Positions 1 to 9,512 of a stretch of DNA of 64,000 bases are shown here, piece by piece. The notes beneath the pieces were generated by a model. The model did not search any database, had not been told where the DNA came from, and worked only from the letters and a program-made list of their open reading frames with translations. The stretch is taken from positions 1,984,001-2,048,000 of the forward strand of contig CP107208.1 in the NCBI GenBank assembly GCA_025758045.1. Direction: 5' to 3'. The stretch's first letter is position 1, and each line of letters starts with the position of its first letter. This stretch comes from Oscillospiraceae bacterium (lineage in GTDB: Bacteria; Bacillota; Clostridia; Oscillospirales; Ruminococcaceae). Made by a program: the position numbers and the translations under genes.

Positions 1-1
1 G

Positions 2-919
2 CCCAACGGCTTTGGCATCGGCAAGCTGACGCGGTGGATCCAGCGCTACTTCCAGATCCTCTCCACCGACGAAGGCCCCATGTACAACGAGAACAGCTAC
101 GGCTATCTCGGCATCATGGGCATCATCGGATTTTTGTTTCTGATCCTGATGCTGCTGCGTAACTGGGATTGGAAGGCCGGCCGTACCGAGCACCCCGAAC
201 TGGGTGACCGTGTCTGGCTGCTCAGCCGGCTGAACGTTATGGCGCTGCTGCTGGCCACCCTGGCCGGCTTTGGCAGCATCATCGGCATTTTTATCCGCTT
301 CATCCGCGGGTACAACCGCATCAGCCCGTACATTATCTTCTTCGCGCTGCTCACCATGGGCCTTACGGCAGAAAAGCGCCTGACCCAGCGCACCGGCAAA
401 TCCAGGGCGGCCTTTGCCGCGGTGCTGGCGGTGCTGCTGGTCTTCGGCTTCTGGGAGCAGCAGGGGCTTTACAATCCTAAGTACGAATCCGTACAGGAGA
501 CCTGGCAGCAGGACGAGGACTTTATGGCCGAGGTCGAGTCGGCGGCAGGGGAGGGCGCTATGATCTTCCAGCTGCCCTACATGAAGAACTTCGAGAACGG
601 CCCCCAGAATAAAATGTGGGACTACACGCTGCTGCGCGGCCCGCTGCACAGCAAAACGCTGAAATTCAGCTACGGCGCAGGCTACGGCACCGAGAACGAC
701 AACTGGTACAAGGCGACCAGCGAGCTGGAGCCGGAGGCTATGGTCGCCGAACTGCGCGCCCAAGGCATGGCGGGCATCTACCTGGACCTGGACGGCTACA
801 CCGAGGAAGAACAGCAGCCCACCCTGCAGGCGCTGATCGACGCCGCGGGCTGTGACGAAAGCGATGTCATCATCAGCGAGGGCGGCACCCTGTGCTACAT
901 CCCGCTGGGGAAAGGATGA
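2..919 (+). CDS. Polytopic membrane protein, C-terminal part (5' truncated by the window)
   Basis: The reading frame is open from base 2, so only the C-terminal ~305 residues are present and the start lies outside. The visible part has about three hydrophobic helices (one near GYLGIMGIIGFLFLIL, one near LLLATLAGFGSIIGIF, one near AAFAAVLAVLLVFGF). Between the second and third is an RGYNRIS segment of the kind seen in large GT-C/YfhO-like membrane proteins. A soluble C-terminal domain of about 130 residues follows. The stop lies 3 bases before the next gene, so the two are co-transcribed. Function is not certain; a role in surface glycan assembly is inferred from the neighbourhood. Confidence 0.6.
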   Translation, partial: PNGFGIGKLTRWIQRYFQILSTDEGPMYNENSYGYLGIMGIIGFLFLILMLLRNWDWKAGRTEHPELGDRVWLLSRLNVMALLLATLAGFGSIIGIFIRFIRGYNRISPYIIFFALLTMGLTAEKRLTQRTGKSRAAFAAVLAVLLVFGFWEQQGLYNPKYESVQETWQQDEDFMAEVESAAGEGAMIFQLPYMKNFENGPQNKMWDYTLLRGPLHSKTLKFSYGAGYGTENDNWYKATSELEPEAMVAELRAQGMAGIYLDLDGYTEEEQQPTLQALIDAAGCDESDVIISEGGTLCYIPLGKG

Positions 920-922
920 CCG

Positions 923-2713
923 ATGGAGCGTAACAACCTCAAAAAAATTACCGGGAGCCGCTGGTTTTTGCCCGTGGTCTGCGCGGTGTCCTTCGTGTTC
1001 GGGTGGTGGTATCTCAGCATCACCACCTGCGCGCCCTTGGGCGGCGATGACGAGATCATCAATCTGCAGAATTACTACTACATCACCCACACTCCCTGGT
1101 GGCAGGTGGTGCTGACTCACGCCAAGGAAATTTTGAACCAGCTGGCCCTGCAAAGCCCCCGCTTCCGGCCGTTTTCCTCGCCGCCGGTCCGCTCTCTCAA
1201 CAGCTGGTTCCTGGGCGATCTGGTGGTCTACCGGCTGTACATCCTGGCATGGACCTATGCGGACATCGCCCTGACGGCCTGGCTGACCGCCAAGGCCACC
1301 CACAGTAAAAAGCTGGGCGCGCTGGCGTTCTGCCTGCTGCCCATGATGTTCTCCCTCTGGCAGGACGCCACGGGCAACAGCATGTACTCCTACGGCGCGC
1401 TGGCCCAAAGTACGCTGCTGCCGGTGCTGCTGGCGGGCCTGTGCATGCTGCGCTGGCAGGATACCCACCATATGCGGTGGGCGGTGCTGTCGGCTTTCTT
1501 CATGTTTATGGCCTGCGGCACCTTTGAAATCGGCTTTACCTACATTGCGGCGCTGTTCGGCTTCGCATGGCTCTACACCGGCTCCGGCAAGGTGCTGCCT
1601 GCGCTGCGTCTTTGTCTGGCACCGCTGGCGGGCGAAATCATCAGCTTCGGCTTCAATATGGGCTCGCGGGCGGTCAATGCCATGCGCGATACCGGCGCAA
1701 CGGACATCGGCGGCATTTCCCCCAACTTTGATCTGCCGCTGGTGCTGCGCACCTGGGTGATGCAGATGTCGGCGGGGTTCCCCCTCAACGCCATGATCTT
1801 TGGCAAGATCAAACCCAGCAACGTGCAGCCCTCGGATGTTATCTGCGGCATTGCGCTGGCAATTTGCGTGGTGGCGGCACTGGCTGTGCTGGACCGTCTG
1901 CCCACCCGCAAGGAAAACCTGCTGCTGTTTTTGACGGGGCTGGCACTGCTGTCTGCGCCGTCCTTACTGATTGGCCTTTCGCCCAAATACCAGAACGGCA
2001 TCAACGTGGATTGGCGCCACGGTTACATCCCCCAGACCGTCGAGTCCTTCGGCGTGGGCCTGATGGCTGTCGCTGTGTTTGTGGTGCTGCTGCGCTTTGT
2101 GCGCGGCAAAAACTGGTGGGCAAAGCTGCGCCCGGCCTGCAGTGTACTGCTGGCGGCGGGCATGGCCTTCTCGGTGGTATGGCAGCGCTCGGCGGCCCGC
2201 TCCTATGAGAAAGGCGGCCGCGCTTATACGGTATTTGCCGAGGGCGTAGAGGCCGGTCTGGCCGATGCTGCCGACACCGAAACGCCTGTCGTGACCGATT
2301 ACCCCGTCTGGGGCGGCGACCTGGAGGCGGAAAACGCCTTCTTCCTGCGCTATGCCGATACCGACACCAATGCCCACAGCCTGGCTGTCTGGCGCACCGA
2401 AAGCCATGAGGAGGCCACCGTCTGCCGTTTAGGCTTTGCCCTGGGCAGTGATAAGCGCACCGATATTTCCTGGCTGGGCACGGCAGCGGACGATAACCTC
2501 GACACCGTCACCGGCGTGACCGTCTACCTGCCCAAACAGGCAGACCCGGCGGGCGCCCTTGCCTACACCACCCGCGCCGCTGACGGTACCGAGACTGAGC
2601 ACACCCAGCCCCTGGCAGAACTGGCGCAAACCAAGGCCGAAAACGGCGGCACGCTGGTCACCCTGCCGGAGACCACCCCCATCGTGGGCGATACGCTGCG
2701 GCTGCAAAGCTGA
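923..2713 (+). CDS. Large polytopic membrane protein, putative GT-C-like glycan enzyme
   Basis: A 596-residue protein with an N-terminal membrane anchor (about residues 10-33), then GGDDEIINL just after the first helix. Acidic pairs in the first extracytoplasmic loop are typical of GT-C-fold glycosyltransferases. At least nine further hydrophobic helices follow, up to about residue 420, then a ~170-residue extracytoplasmic C-terminal domain. It starts 3 bases after the preceding stop and ends 20 bases before the next related gene. I do not recognise a specific family. The GT-C reading is inference from topology and from the linked neighbours. Confidence 0.6.
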   Translation: MERNNLKKITGSRWFLPVVCAVSFVFGWWYLSITTCAPLGGDDEIINLQNYYYITHTPWWQVVLTHAKEILNQLALQSPRFRPFSSPPVRSLNSWFLGDLVVYRLYILAWTYADIALTAWLTAKATHSKKLGALAFCLLPMMFSLWQDATGNSMYSYGALAQSTLLPVLLAGLCMLRWQDTHHMRWAVLSAFFMFMACGTFEIGFTYIAALFGFAWLYTGSGKVLPALRLCLAPLAGEIISFGFNMGSRAVNAMRDTGATDIGGISPNFDLPLVLRTWVMQMSAGFPLNAMIFGKIKPSNVQPSDVICGIALAICVVAALAVLDRLPTRKENLLLFLTGLALLSAPSLLIGLSPKYQNGINVDWRHGYIPQTVESFGVGLMAVAVFVVLLRFVRGKNWWAKLRPACSVLLAAGMAFSVVWQRSAARSYEKGGRAYTVFAEGVEAGLADAADTETPVVTDYPVWGGDLEAENAFFLRYADTDTNAHSLAVWRTESHEEATVCRLGFALGSDKRTDISWLGTAADDNLDTVTGVTVYLPKQADPAGALAYTTRAADGTETEHTQPLAELAQTKAENGGTLVTLPETTPIVGDTLRLQS

Positions 2714-2733
2714 ATCAAGGAGTACAAACTTAC

Positions 2734-3930
2734 ATGACGCAAACCCGTAAAAAGCGGCTGCTGTGGGCCCTTTGCCTTGCGGCGCTGGCCCTGTTTGCTG
2801 CGGCCATGGTGTGGCTGCATTACCAGCAGCTTTGTGCCACCGGCCGGGGCGAGGACCCCTATACCTCCGACCTAGGGCAGCATCTGCACTTTGCCCAAAG
2901 CGGGCTGATCTACTCGGCCACCTCGCTGCTTATCGGCCCGGCCTATGCCGCGGGCGGCAAGCTGGGCATTGCGCTGCTGCTGGCCGTGTTTCACCTGGCC
3001 GCTGTGGTTGTGTTTGCCTGGGGGTTAAAGGCCGCCCTGCCCGAATGGAGCTTGCCCGCCCGGCTGCTGGCCAGCTTTGTGGTCAACCTGGCCCAGGCGG
3101 TCTATATCCCCCGCGGCGGCTACTGGTATCAGGGCACCATTACCGGCACAATTTACCACAACACAACGTACATTATGCTGGCTCCCTTTGCGCTGCTGGC
3201 CGTGCTGTGGTTCTACCGCGCCTGGCAGGGGATCGACGGCCGGATCGATCTGCGCACCTGGCTGATTTGCACGGCATTTTTAACGGCAGCCACCGCCTTT
3301 AAGGCAAACCTGATCTTCGCTTTCGCCCCGGCGCTGCTGGTGCTGCTGATTGCTGATTTCATACGCACCCGCGCAAAAAATATTGGCAATGAGGTGTTGA
3401 TGGGCTGCAGCGTTTTCCCCGGCGTGGGACTTTGCATCCTCGAGGCCAACGTCCTGTTTACCGAGGAAGGCAGCGGTCTGCGGCTGATCTTCACCACCGA
3501 GTTCGACCGCCACGCTTTGCTGTGGGGTATCTTTAACGAGGCCGCGCTGCTGGGCCTGCTCCGCTCCCTGCCCTTTGTGGCGGCGGTGGCGCTGCTGCTG
3601 CGCTGGCCGGCTTTTGGCAGCTTCCGTTATAAATTCAGCCTGTTTCTGTTTGCCGTCGCCATGGCCGAAGCCCTGCTGCTGGTGGAGGGCGGCGACCGGC
3701 TGTACCACGCCAACCTCTGGTGGGGGCCGTTCATCTGCTTCTGGGTGCTCTGGCTGGAATCGGTGGGTATCTTCCTCAAGCAGGCACTTGCCAAGCCCAA
3801 AAACGCCAGCACCGTCCTGTGCGGCATAGCGCTGGGCTGGCACATCATCAGCGGCGTGTGCTATCTGGTGCGGCTGATGCAGGGAGTCTCTTACAACGTG
3901 CCGATTATGACTTACCATATCGGCTTTTAA
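2734..3930 (+). CDS. Polytopic membrane protein of unknown function
   Basis: A 398-residue protein with about nine to ten transmembrane helices. The first is at residues 8-28, followed by an acidic loop (GEDPYTSDLGQ) resembling the first-loop acidic motif of GT-C glycosyltransferases. A ribosome-binding site (AAGGAG) lies about 10 bases before the ATG. It is the last gene of the first operon, and a clear terminator follows within 15 bases. The family is not recognised; a glycan- or lipid-linked sugar role is inferred from the two upstream genes only. Confidence 0.55.
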   Translation: MTQTRKKRLLWALCLAALALFAAAMVWLHYQQLCATGRGEDPYTSDLGQHLHFAQSGLIYSATSLLIGPAYAAGGKLGIALLLAVFHLAAVVVFAWGLKAALPEWSLPARLLASFVVNLAQAVYIPRGGYWYQGTITGTIYHNTTYIMLAPFALLAVLWFYRAWQGIDGRIDLRTWLICTAFLTAATAFKANLIFAFAPALLVLLIADFIRTRAKNIGNEVLMGCSVFPGVGLCILEANVLFTEEGSGLRLIFTTEFDRHALLWGIFNEAALLGLLRSLPFVAAVALLLRWPAFGSFRYKFSLFLFAVAMAEALLLVEGGDRLYHANLWWGPFICFWVLWLESVGIFLKQALAKPKNASTVLCGIALGWHIISGVCYLVRLMQGVSYNVPIMTYHIGF

Positions 3931-3943
3931 AATCAAACATTTT

Positions 3944-3979
3944 ACAGGCGGTTTGTGCGAGGCAAGCCGCCTGTTTTTC
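3944..3979 (+). terminator. Rho-independent terminator after the first membrane-protein operon
   Basis: A 12-bp stem (ACAGGCGGTTTG pairing with CAAGCCGCCTGT, with one G-U pair) and a short loop are followed by TTTTT. It separates the membrane-protein operon from the nonulosonate operon. Confidence 0.85.
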
Positions 3980-3988
3980 GTTTGCTAC

Positions 3989-4017
3989 TTGTCGTACACA
4001 GCCAAATGCGGTATAAT
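3989..4017 (+). promoter_or_regulatory. Housekeeping-type promoter of the nonulosonic acid operon
   Basis: TTGTCG at 3989-3994 and TATAAT at 4012-4017 are separated by exactly 17 bases. They lie just after a terminator and about 70 bases before the legC start. This is the only good promoter seen before the seven-gene operon. Confidence 0.6.
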
Positions 4018-4087
4018 AGAATAGAATGTTTTTGTAACTATGCCACGCGGCAGGCTCCACCGCCCCGCGTGTTTGGGAGGCAGTATC

Positions 4088-5251
4088 ATGTCTGAATTTA
4101 TTCCGCTTTCTGTCCCGAATTTCGGTCCCCGCGAAGCAGAGCTTGCCAGCGAGGCTATCACCTCCGGCTGGGTCTCCACCAGCGGCGGCAAAGTCACCGA
4201 GTTTGAGGAAGCGCTGGCCAACTACGTGGGCATGCCCCGCGCCGTGGCCTGCAACGCCGGTTCCAGCGCCCTGCACCTGGCCGCTATGGCTGCCGGCATT
4301 ACCCGCGGGGATGAAGTCATCGTCCCGACCCTGACCTTCATCGCCGCTGTCAACCCGCTGACCCGCTACGTCGGCGCAGAACCCATCTTCGTCGGCTGCG
4401 ACGACAGCCTTTGCATCGACCCCGACGCTGTTGAGGACTTCTGCACCAACCACTGCGAACTGCGCGACGGCAAACTGTACAACAAGACCACCGGTGCCCA
4501 TGTCAAGGCGCTGGAAGCTGTGCATGTCTTCGGCAACATGGCCGATATGCCCCGCCTGATGGCCATCGCCCGCCGCTACGGCCTGATTTTGATCGAGGAC
4601 GCTACCGAGGCCCTGGGAACCCAGTGCATCGACGGCCCCTTCAAGGGTAAGTTTGCCGGTACCATCGGAGATATCGGCTGCTACAGCTTCAACGGCAACA
4701 AGATCATCACCACCGGCGCAGGCGGTGCGGTCGTCTCCAATCATCCCGATTGGGCCGAGCACGCCAAGCACCTTTCCACCCAGGCAAAGGCCGACATGCT
4801 GCAATTTTTGCATGACGAGGTGGGCTACAACTACCGCATGACCAACGTACAGGCCTGCCTGGGCCTGGCCCAGCTGGAACGGCTGGAGGGCTTTATCGCC
4901 CACAAAAAGGAACTGTACGACCACTATGTCGCCGCCCTGGACGGCGTCAAGGGTCTGCACATCCTGCCCTTCCGCGAGGAAGAATGCCGCTCCAACCACT
5001 GGTTCTTCAGCCTGTACCTGAAGGATTCCGGCCTGGATCGTGACACCGTCATTGAAAAGCTGCAGGCCCAGCATATCCAGACCCGCCCGGTTTGGGCGCT
5101 CATCCATGAGCAGGCCGACTACCCCCGCAACGAGGCCTACGCCCTGGACAAGGCCGAGGATTACCGCAAGTACATCGTCAACCTGCCCTGCTCCACCAAC
5201 CTGAGCATGGAGGACTGCGAGCGCGTCTGCCAGGCCGTGCTGGCACTGTAA
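4088..5251 (+). CDS. legC: PLP-dependent sugar aminotransferase, LegC type
   Basis: A DegT/DnrJ/EryC1-family aminotransferase of 387 residues. In legionaminic acid synthesis, LegC transfers an amino group to C4 of the nucleotide-bound 4-keto sugar. The internal-aldimine lysine is seen in SFNGNK (K205) and the cofactor-contacting aspartate in IEDATEALG (D171). The frame is open further upstream, but GGGAGG at 4075-4080 lies 7 bases before the ATG at 4088, and the protein MSEFIPLSVPNFG starts as family members do. It opens the operon containing ptmE, legI, legG and legF, which supports LegC over other aminotransferases of the family. Confidence 0.85.
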   Translation: MSEFIPLSVPNFGPREAELASEAITSGWVSTSGGKVTEFEEALANYVGMPRAVACNAGSSALHLAAMAAGITRGDEVIVPTLTFIAAVNPLTRYVGAEPIFVGCDDSLCIDPDAVEDFCTNHCELRDGKLYNKTTGAHVKALEAVHVFGNMADMPRLMAIARRYGLILIEDATEALGTQCIDGPFKGKFAGTIGDIGCYSFNGNKIITTGAGGAVVSNHPDWAEHAKHLSTQAKADMLQFLHDEVGYNYRMTNVQACLGLAQLERLEGFIAHKKELYDHYVAALDGVKGLHILPFREEECRSNHWFFSLYLKDSGLDRDTVIEKLQAQHIQTRPVWALIHEQADYPRNEAYALDKAEDYRKYIVNLPCSTNLSMEDCERVCQAVLAL

Positions 5252-5279
5252 AAATAACCGCCCGAAAGGGGGCTGACCC

Positions 5280-6329
5280 TTGATCAAAGTAGAAGAGCTG
5301 TTTATCGAGCCTACCGCCACGGTACTGGAGACCCTGCGCAAGCTGGACGAGACCGGCCAGCGCATCCTGTTCATCGCGCCGGAAGGCCAGCTGAAAGCCG
5401 TTATCACCGATGGCGACATCCGCAAATTCTTCCTGCGCGGCGGCACGCCGGACCAGACAGTGGATAACGCCGCCAACTACCATCCCCTTAGCCTGCCGGT
5501 GTCGGAGCGCGGAAAAGCCCGCAAAATGCTGCAAAAGCATTGCATCGACGCGCTGCCCATCCTCAACAAGCGCGGCGTCATCACCGACATCGTCTTTGCC
5601 CGGGGCGAGGATGTGGACAACCGCAAACGCGCCGACATCCCCGTCGTTATGATGGCAGGCGGTCTTGGCACCCGGTTGTACCCCTACACCAAAATTTTGC
5701 CCAAACCGCTGATCCCGGTAGGGGAGCAGCCCATCGCTGAGTTGATTATGGACCGCTTCCGCGATTTTGGCTGCCACGATTTCACCATGATCGTCAACTA
5801 TAAGCGCGGCATGATCAAAAGCTATTTTGGCGAACTGGAAAAGGATTACACCGTCAATTTCGCCGACGAGGATGTATTTATGGGCACCGGCGGCGGCCTT
5901 TGCCTGCTGAAAGGCAAGATGAAGTCGCCCTTCTTCTTCACCAACTGCGACACGCTGCTGGATGTGGACTTCGGCGATATTTACGAGTATCACAAGGCCC
6001 ACGGCAACCTGGTCACGATGGTTTGTGCCTTCAAGCACTACACCGTGCCCTACGGCGTGGTGGAACTGGGCGAGGACGGCGGCATTGCCGCCATGCGCGA
6101 GAAGCCGGAGCTGGACTTCTTGACCAACACCGGCGTCTACGTGGTGGAGCCCCGCGTGGTGGAGGAGATGCGCGATGGAGAGAAGATCGGCTTCCCCGAT
6201 GTCATCGAGCGTTACCGCGCCGCTGGCGAGAAGGTGGGCGTGTATCCCATCAGTGAGAGCAGCTGGATGGATATGGGCCAGCTGGAAGAACTGGAAAAAA
6301 TGAGACGCAAGCTGGAAAGCCAGCAGTAA
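5280..6329 (+). CDS. ptmE: CBS-domain sugar-1-phosphate nucleotidyltransferase, PtmE-like
   Basis: 349 residues: a pair of CBS motifs (about 1-115) joined to a nucleotidyltransferase domain with the signature AGGLGTRL (126-133) and a downstream KPLIPVG. The same architecture is found in Campylobacter PtmE, a glucosamine-1-phosphate guanylyltransferase that supplies GDP-GlcN for legionaminic acid. The start is TTG at 5280, 7 bases after GAAAGGGGG. It sits between the aminotransferase and the sialic-acid-synthase homologue. The GDP-GlcN assignment is by family and context; the nucleotide preference cannot be read from sequence by eye. The CBS pair suggests control by an adenine nucleotide. Confidence 0.8.
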   Translation: MIKVEELFIEPTATVLETLRKLDETGQRILFIAPEGQLKAVITDGDIRKFFLRGGTPDQTVDNAANYHPLSLPVSERGKARKMLQKHCIDALPILNKRGVITDIVFARGEDVDNRKRADIPVVMMAGGLGTRLYPYTKILPKPLIPVGEQPIAELIMDRFRDFGCHDFTMIVNYKRGMIKSYFGELEKDYTVNFADEDVFMGTGGGLCLLKGKMKSPFFFTNCDTLLDVDFGDIYEYHKAHGNLVTMVCAFKHYTVPYGVVELGEDGGIAAMREKPELDFLTNTGVYVVEPRVVEEMRDGEKIGFPDVIERYRAAGEKVGVYPISESSWMDMGQLEELEKMRRKLESQQ

Positions 6330-6342
6330 AGGAGGCACCCTG

Positions 6343-7338
6343 ATGCCCGTAACCATCATTGCCGAGGCCGGTGTCAACCACAACGGCGACCTGGAAATGG
6401 CCAAAAAACTGGCCCTGACCGCCAAAGAGTGCGGCGCGGACATTGTAAAGTACCAGACCGCTGTGCCTGAACTGGTCGTGAGCAAATTCGCCGAGAAGGC
6501 TGAGTACCAGAAGCAGACCACCGATGCGGCCGAAAGCCAGCTGGAGATGATCCGCAAGCTGCACTTCTCCTTCGAGGGGCATAAGGAGCTGAAAGAATAC
6601 TGCGATTCCATCGGCATCCAATACCTTTCTGCGCCGTTTGACATCCCCAGTGTGCAGTTTCTGGGCACTCTGGGCCTGCCGCTTATTAAAGTGCCCTCCG
6701 GAGAGATCACCAACCTGCCGTATCTCGAGGAAGTGGCCAAGCTGCACACCCCTGTGCTGCTTTCCACCGGCATGAGCAACTTGAATGAGATCACCGACGC
6801 CCTGGGCATCCTGGACGATGGCGGCTGCCCCGAGGTCACGGTGCTGCACTGCAACACCCAGTACCCCACCCCCTACGAGGACGCCAACCTCACCGCCATG
6901 ATGGAATTGTTCGACCAGTTCGGCCTGCCGGTGGGCCTGTCCGACCACACCCCCGGCTGGGAGTGTGACGTCGCCGCTGCCGTGCTGGGCGCGCAGGTGA
7001 TCGAAAAGCACTTCACGCTGGATAAATCCCTGCCCGGCCCTGACCAGAAAGCCAGCCTCGACCCTGCCGAGTTCAAGGCTATGGTGGACGCGGTGCGCCA
7101 TGTGGAAGCCGCCCTGGGCGACGGTCACAAGCACCTGACCGAGAGCGAAGCCCCCAACAAAACGGTGGCCCGCAAAAGCATCGTGGCTGCCCGCGCCATC
7201 AAGGCAGGGGAGATCTTTACCACCGAGAACCTGACCACCAAGCGCCCCGGGGACGGCATTTCCCCCATGCGCTGGTACGAAGTGCTGGGCCAAGCCGCCA
7301 AGCGCGACTTTGCCGAGGATGAAAAAATCGAGCTGTAA
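6343..7338 (+). CDS. legI: N-acetylneuraminate/legionaminate synthase (NeuB family)
   Basis: 331 residues. An N-terminal TIM barrel begins IIAEAGVNHNGD, and a C-terminal SAF/antifreeze-like domain covers roughly 275-331 (ending GQAAKRDFAEDEKIEL). NeuB-family enzymes condense an N-acetyl hexosamine derivative with phosphoenolpyruvate to make a nine-carbon acid. Family residues such as KYQTA, GMS and the EKHFTLDK segment are visible. GGAGG lies 7 bases before the ATG and only 13 bases separate it from ptmE. The aminotransferase and PtmE next door favour legionaminic over plain sialic acid. Confidence 0.85.
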   Translation: MPVTIIAEAGVNHNGDLEMAKKLALTAKECGADIVKYQTAVPELVVSKFAEKAEYQKQTTDAAESQLEMIRKLHFSFEGHKELKEYCDSIGIQYLSAPFDIPSVQFLGTLGLPLIKVPSGEITNLPYLEEVAKLHTPVLLSTGMSNLNEITDALGILDDGGCPEVTVLHCNTQYPTPYEDANLTAMMELFDQFGLPVGLSDHTPGWECDVAAAVLGAQVIEKHFTLDKSLPGPDQKASLDPAEFKAMVDAVRHVEAALGDGHKHLTESEAPNKTVARKSIVAARAIKAGEIFTTENLTTKRPGDGISPMRWYEVLGQAAKRDFAEDEKIEL

Positions 7339-7347
7339 CGAGGTTTT

Positions 7348-8535
7348 ATGCGCACGATTTGTGTAGTGACCGCCACGCGGGCGGAATACGGTCTGCTGCG
7401 CCCTGTGGTGCAAAAGCTGGCGGCGTCCAGCACGCTGCAATTGCAGCTGGTGGCCACCGGCGCGCACCTCTGCCCGCGTTTGGGCGAGACAGTGCGGGAG
7501 ATCGAAGCCGACGGCGTACCCATCGCGGCCCGCCTGCCGATTTTTGTGGGCGATGAGAACGAGCCGGTGGCCGTGACCATTGCCCGCACCATTACCGTGT
7601 TTGACGCATACTTTTCCGCCCACCGTCCCGATGCCGTGCTGCTGCTGGGCGACCGGTTTGAAATTTTCGCGGCAGCCATCGCTGCGGCGACCCGGCATAT
7701 CCCCATCGCCCACATTTCGGGCGGGGATGTGACCCTTGGCGCGGCGGATGAATACTACCGCCACTGCATCACCAAAATGGCAGCGGTGCATTTCCCGTCC
7801 TGCGCTGATAGCGCCGCCCGGTTGGTCCGTATGGGCGAAGCTCCCAAAACGGTGTTTTGCGTGGGCGGCCTGGGCGACGAGAACATCCGCACTCTGCCCA
7901 AAATGAGCCGGGAAGAATTGTGCAACTCCACAGGCTTCCCGCTGCAGCAGCCCTTTGCGCTGGTGACCTACCACCCCGAGACTTCTGCCGATGCCGGCTC
8001 GCCTGCCGCCCAGAGTGAAGCCCTTTGCGCCGCTATGGAAGCCGTGCCCGGCGTCTACTGGCTCATCACCGGCTCTAACGCCGACGCAGGCGGGCAGATC
8101 TGCACGGCCCGCATGCAGCGCTTTGCCGCCGAACACCCCGACCGCGCCGGGTTCATCCAAAGCCTGGGATTGCGGCGGTACCTTTCGGCCATGCAGTACG
8201 CCGCGCTGGTGGCGGGCAATTCCTCCTCCGGCGTGGTGGAAACGCCGACCTTTAAGGTGCCCACCGTCAATATCGGCCAGCGCCAGGCGGGGCGCGCTAT
8301 CTGCGCCAACGTTTTGTGCTGTGATGCCGAGGAACCGGTCATTGAAGCTGCCCTGCGCCGCGCGTTAAGCCCGGAGTTTGCCGCCACCGCCGCCACGGCC
8401 CAAAGCCCCTACGGCGGCGGGGACACCAGCGGCAAGATCTGCACCGTGCTGCAAAACTTTGATTTCTCAAAGCCTAAAATGTTTTATGACGGCCCAGTGC
8501 CGGAATTTGACCCCCAAAGGAGCGTTTTGGTATGA
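7348..8535 (+). CDS. legG: UDP/GDP-sugar hydrolysing 2-epimerase (NeuC/LegG family)
   Basis: 395 residues of the UDP-N-acetylglucosamine 2-epimerase fold. Members remove the nucleotide and invert C2, giving the free manno-configured sugar used by NeuB/LegI. The start (TATRAEYGLL), LLGDRFE, HISGGD and the late GNSSSGVVETPTF segment are family signatures. It starts 10 bases after legI and its last four bases (ATGA) form the start of the next gene. Whether the substrate is UDP- or GDP-linked cannot be read directly; the adjacent PtmE suggests GDP. Confidence 0.83.
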   Translation: MRTICVVTATRAEYGLLRPVVQKLAASSTLQLQLVATGAHLCPRLGETVREIEADGVPIAARLPIFVGDENEPVAVTIARTITVFDAYFSAHRPDAVLLLGDRFEIFAAAIAAATRHIPIAHISGGDVTLGAADEYYRHCITKMAAVHFPSCADSAARLVRMGEAPKTVFCVGGLGDENIRTLPKMSREELCNSTGFPLQQPFALVTYHPETSADAGSPAAQSEALCAAMEAVPGVYWLITGSNADAGGQICTARMQRFAAEHPDRAGFIQSLGLRRYLSAMQYAALVAGNSSSGVVETPTFKVPTVNIGQRQAGRAICANVLCCDAEEPVIEAALRRALSPEFAATAATAQSPYGGGDTSGKICTVLQNFDFSKPKMFYDGPVPEFDPQRSVLV

Positions 8536-9509
8536 AACTTCTGATCGTTGGTCTGGGCAGTATGGGCAAGCGCCGCGCACGCCTGTCCAAAGGCATTGAC
8601 GCCGCCCTCCACATTGTGGGCGTGGATACCGCCGAGGCCCGCCGTGCCGAGGCCTGCACCCTGGGCCTGGCGGATGCCGCCTATCCCACCATTGCCGAGG
8701 CCGTGGCCGCCGAGCACCCGGACGCCGCTCTGGTTTGCACCGCGCCGCTCTCCCACGCTGCGGTCATCGGCGAACTGCTGGATAACGACCTGCCTGTTTT
8801 TACCGAGCTGAACCTGGTAGGGGACGGCTACGCCGAGAACATGGCCAAGGCGGCCGCCAAAAACCTGCCGCTGTTCCTCTCCTCCACCATGCTGTACCGC
8901 CGCGAAACGCAGTACATCAAACAGCAGGTGCAGGCTTTTGGCAAGCCGGTGCATTATATCTACCACATCGGTCAGTATCTGCCGGATTGGCACCCCTGGG
9001 AAAACTACAAAAACTTCTTTGTGGGCAATGCCCGTACCGGCGGTGTGCGAGAGATATTCGGCATCGACCTGCCCTGGCTGTTGGATGCCTTCGGGGATGT
9101 CGAGTATGTCACTGTGCAGAAGGATACCATCAGCGACCTGGGCCTGCCGTACCCAGATTGCGTGACCCTGCTGCTGCGCCACAAGGGCGGCGTGCAGGGT
9201 GTGCTGGCGGCGGATGTGGTCAGCCGCAAGGCTGTGCGCAGCTTTGAGTGCTTCGGCGACGGCATCCACCTTTTCTGGGAGGGGAACCCCAAGGCCCTGT
9301 ACGAGTTCAAAGACGGCGACAAGCAGCCTGTGAACACCTACGCCAGCTTTGAGCATGACAGCCGCTACAGCGACAACATCGTCGAGAACGCCTATGTGGA
9401 CGAACTGACGAACTTTTTTGGCGTGCTGAAGGGCACTGAGACGCCACGCTGGAGCTTTACCAAGGATTTGGCGGCCATCCAGTTGATGGACAAAATCGAG
9501 GAGGCCTGA
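8532..9509 (+). CDS. Gfo/Idh/MocA-family protein lacking the EKP motif
   Basis: 325 residues with an N-terminal Rossmann nucleotide site (VGLGSMGKRR, residues 6-15). The usual catalytic EKP tripeptide at the end of the sixth strand is replaced by ELN (E92-L93-N94). The C-terminal half has YLPDWHPW and a GGVREIFGIDLPWL helix, also seen in modified form in the following gene, so the two are likely paralogues. It overlaps legG by four bases. A role in nonulosonate tailoring is inferred from context. Loss of the lysine suggests a changed reaction or a regulatory/partner function. Confidence 0.7.
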   Translation: MKLLIVGLGSMGKRRARLSKGIDAALHIVGVDTAEARRAEACTLGLADAAYPTIAEAVAAEHPDAALVCTAPLSHAAVIGELLDNDLPVFTELNLVGDGYAENMAKAAAKNLPLFLSSTMLYRRETQYIKQQVQAFGKPVHYIYHIGQYLPDWHPWENYKNFFVGNARTGGVREIFGIDLPWLLDAFGDVEYVTVQKDTISDLGLPYPDCVTLLLRHKGGVQGVLAADVVSRKAVRSFECFGDGIHLFWEGNPKALYEFKDGDKQPVNTYASFEHDSRYSDNIVENAYVDELTNFFGVLKGTETPRWSFTKDLAAIQLMDKIEEA

Positions 9510-9512
9510 TCC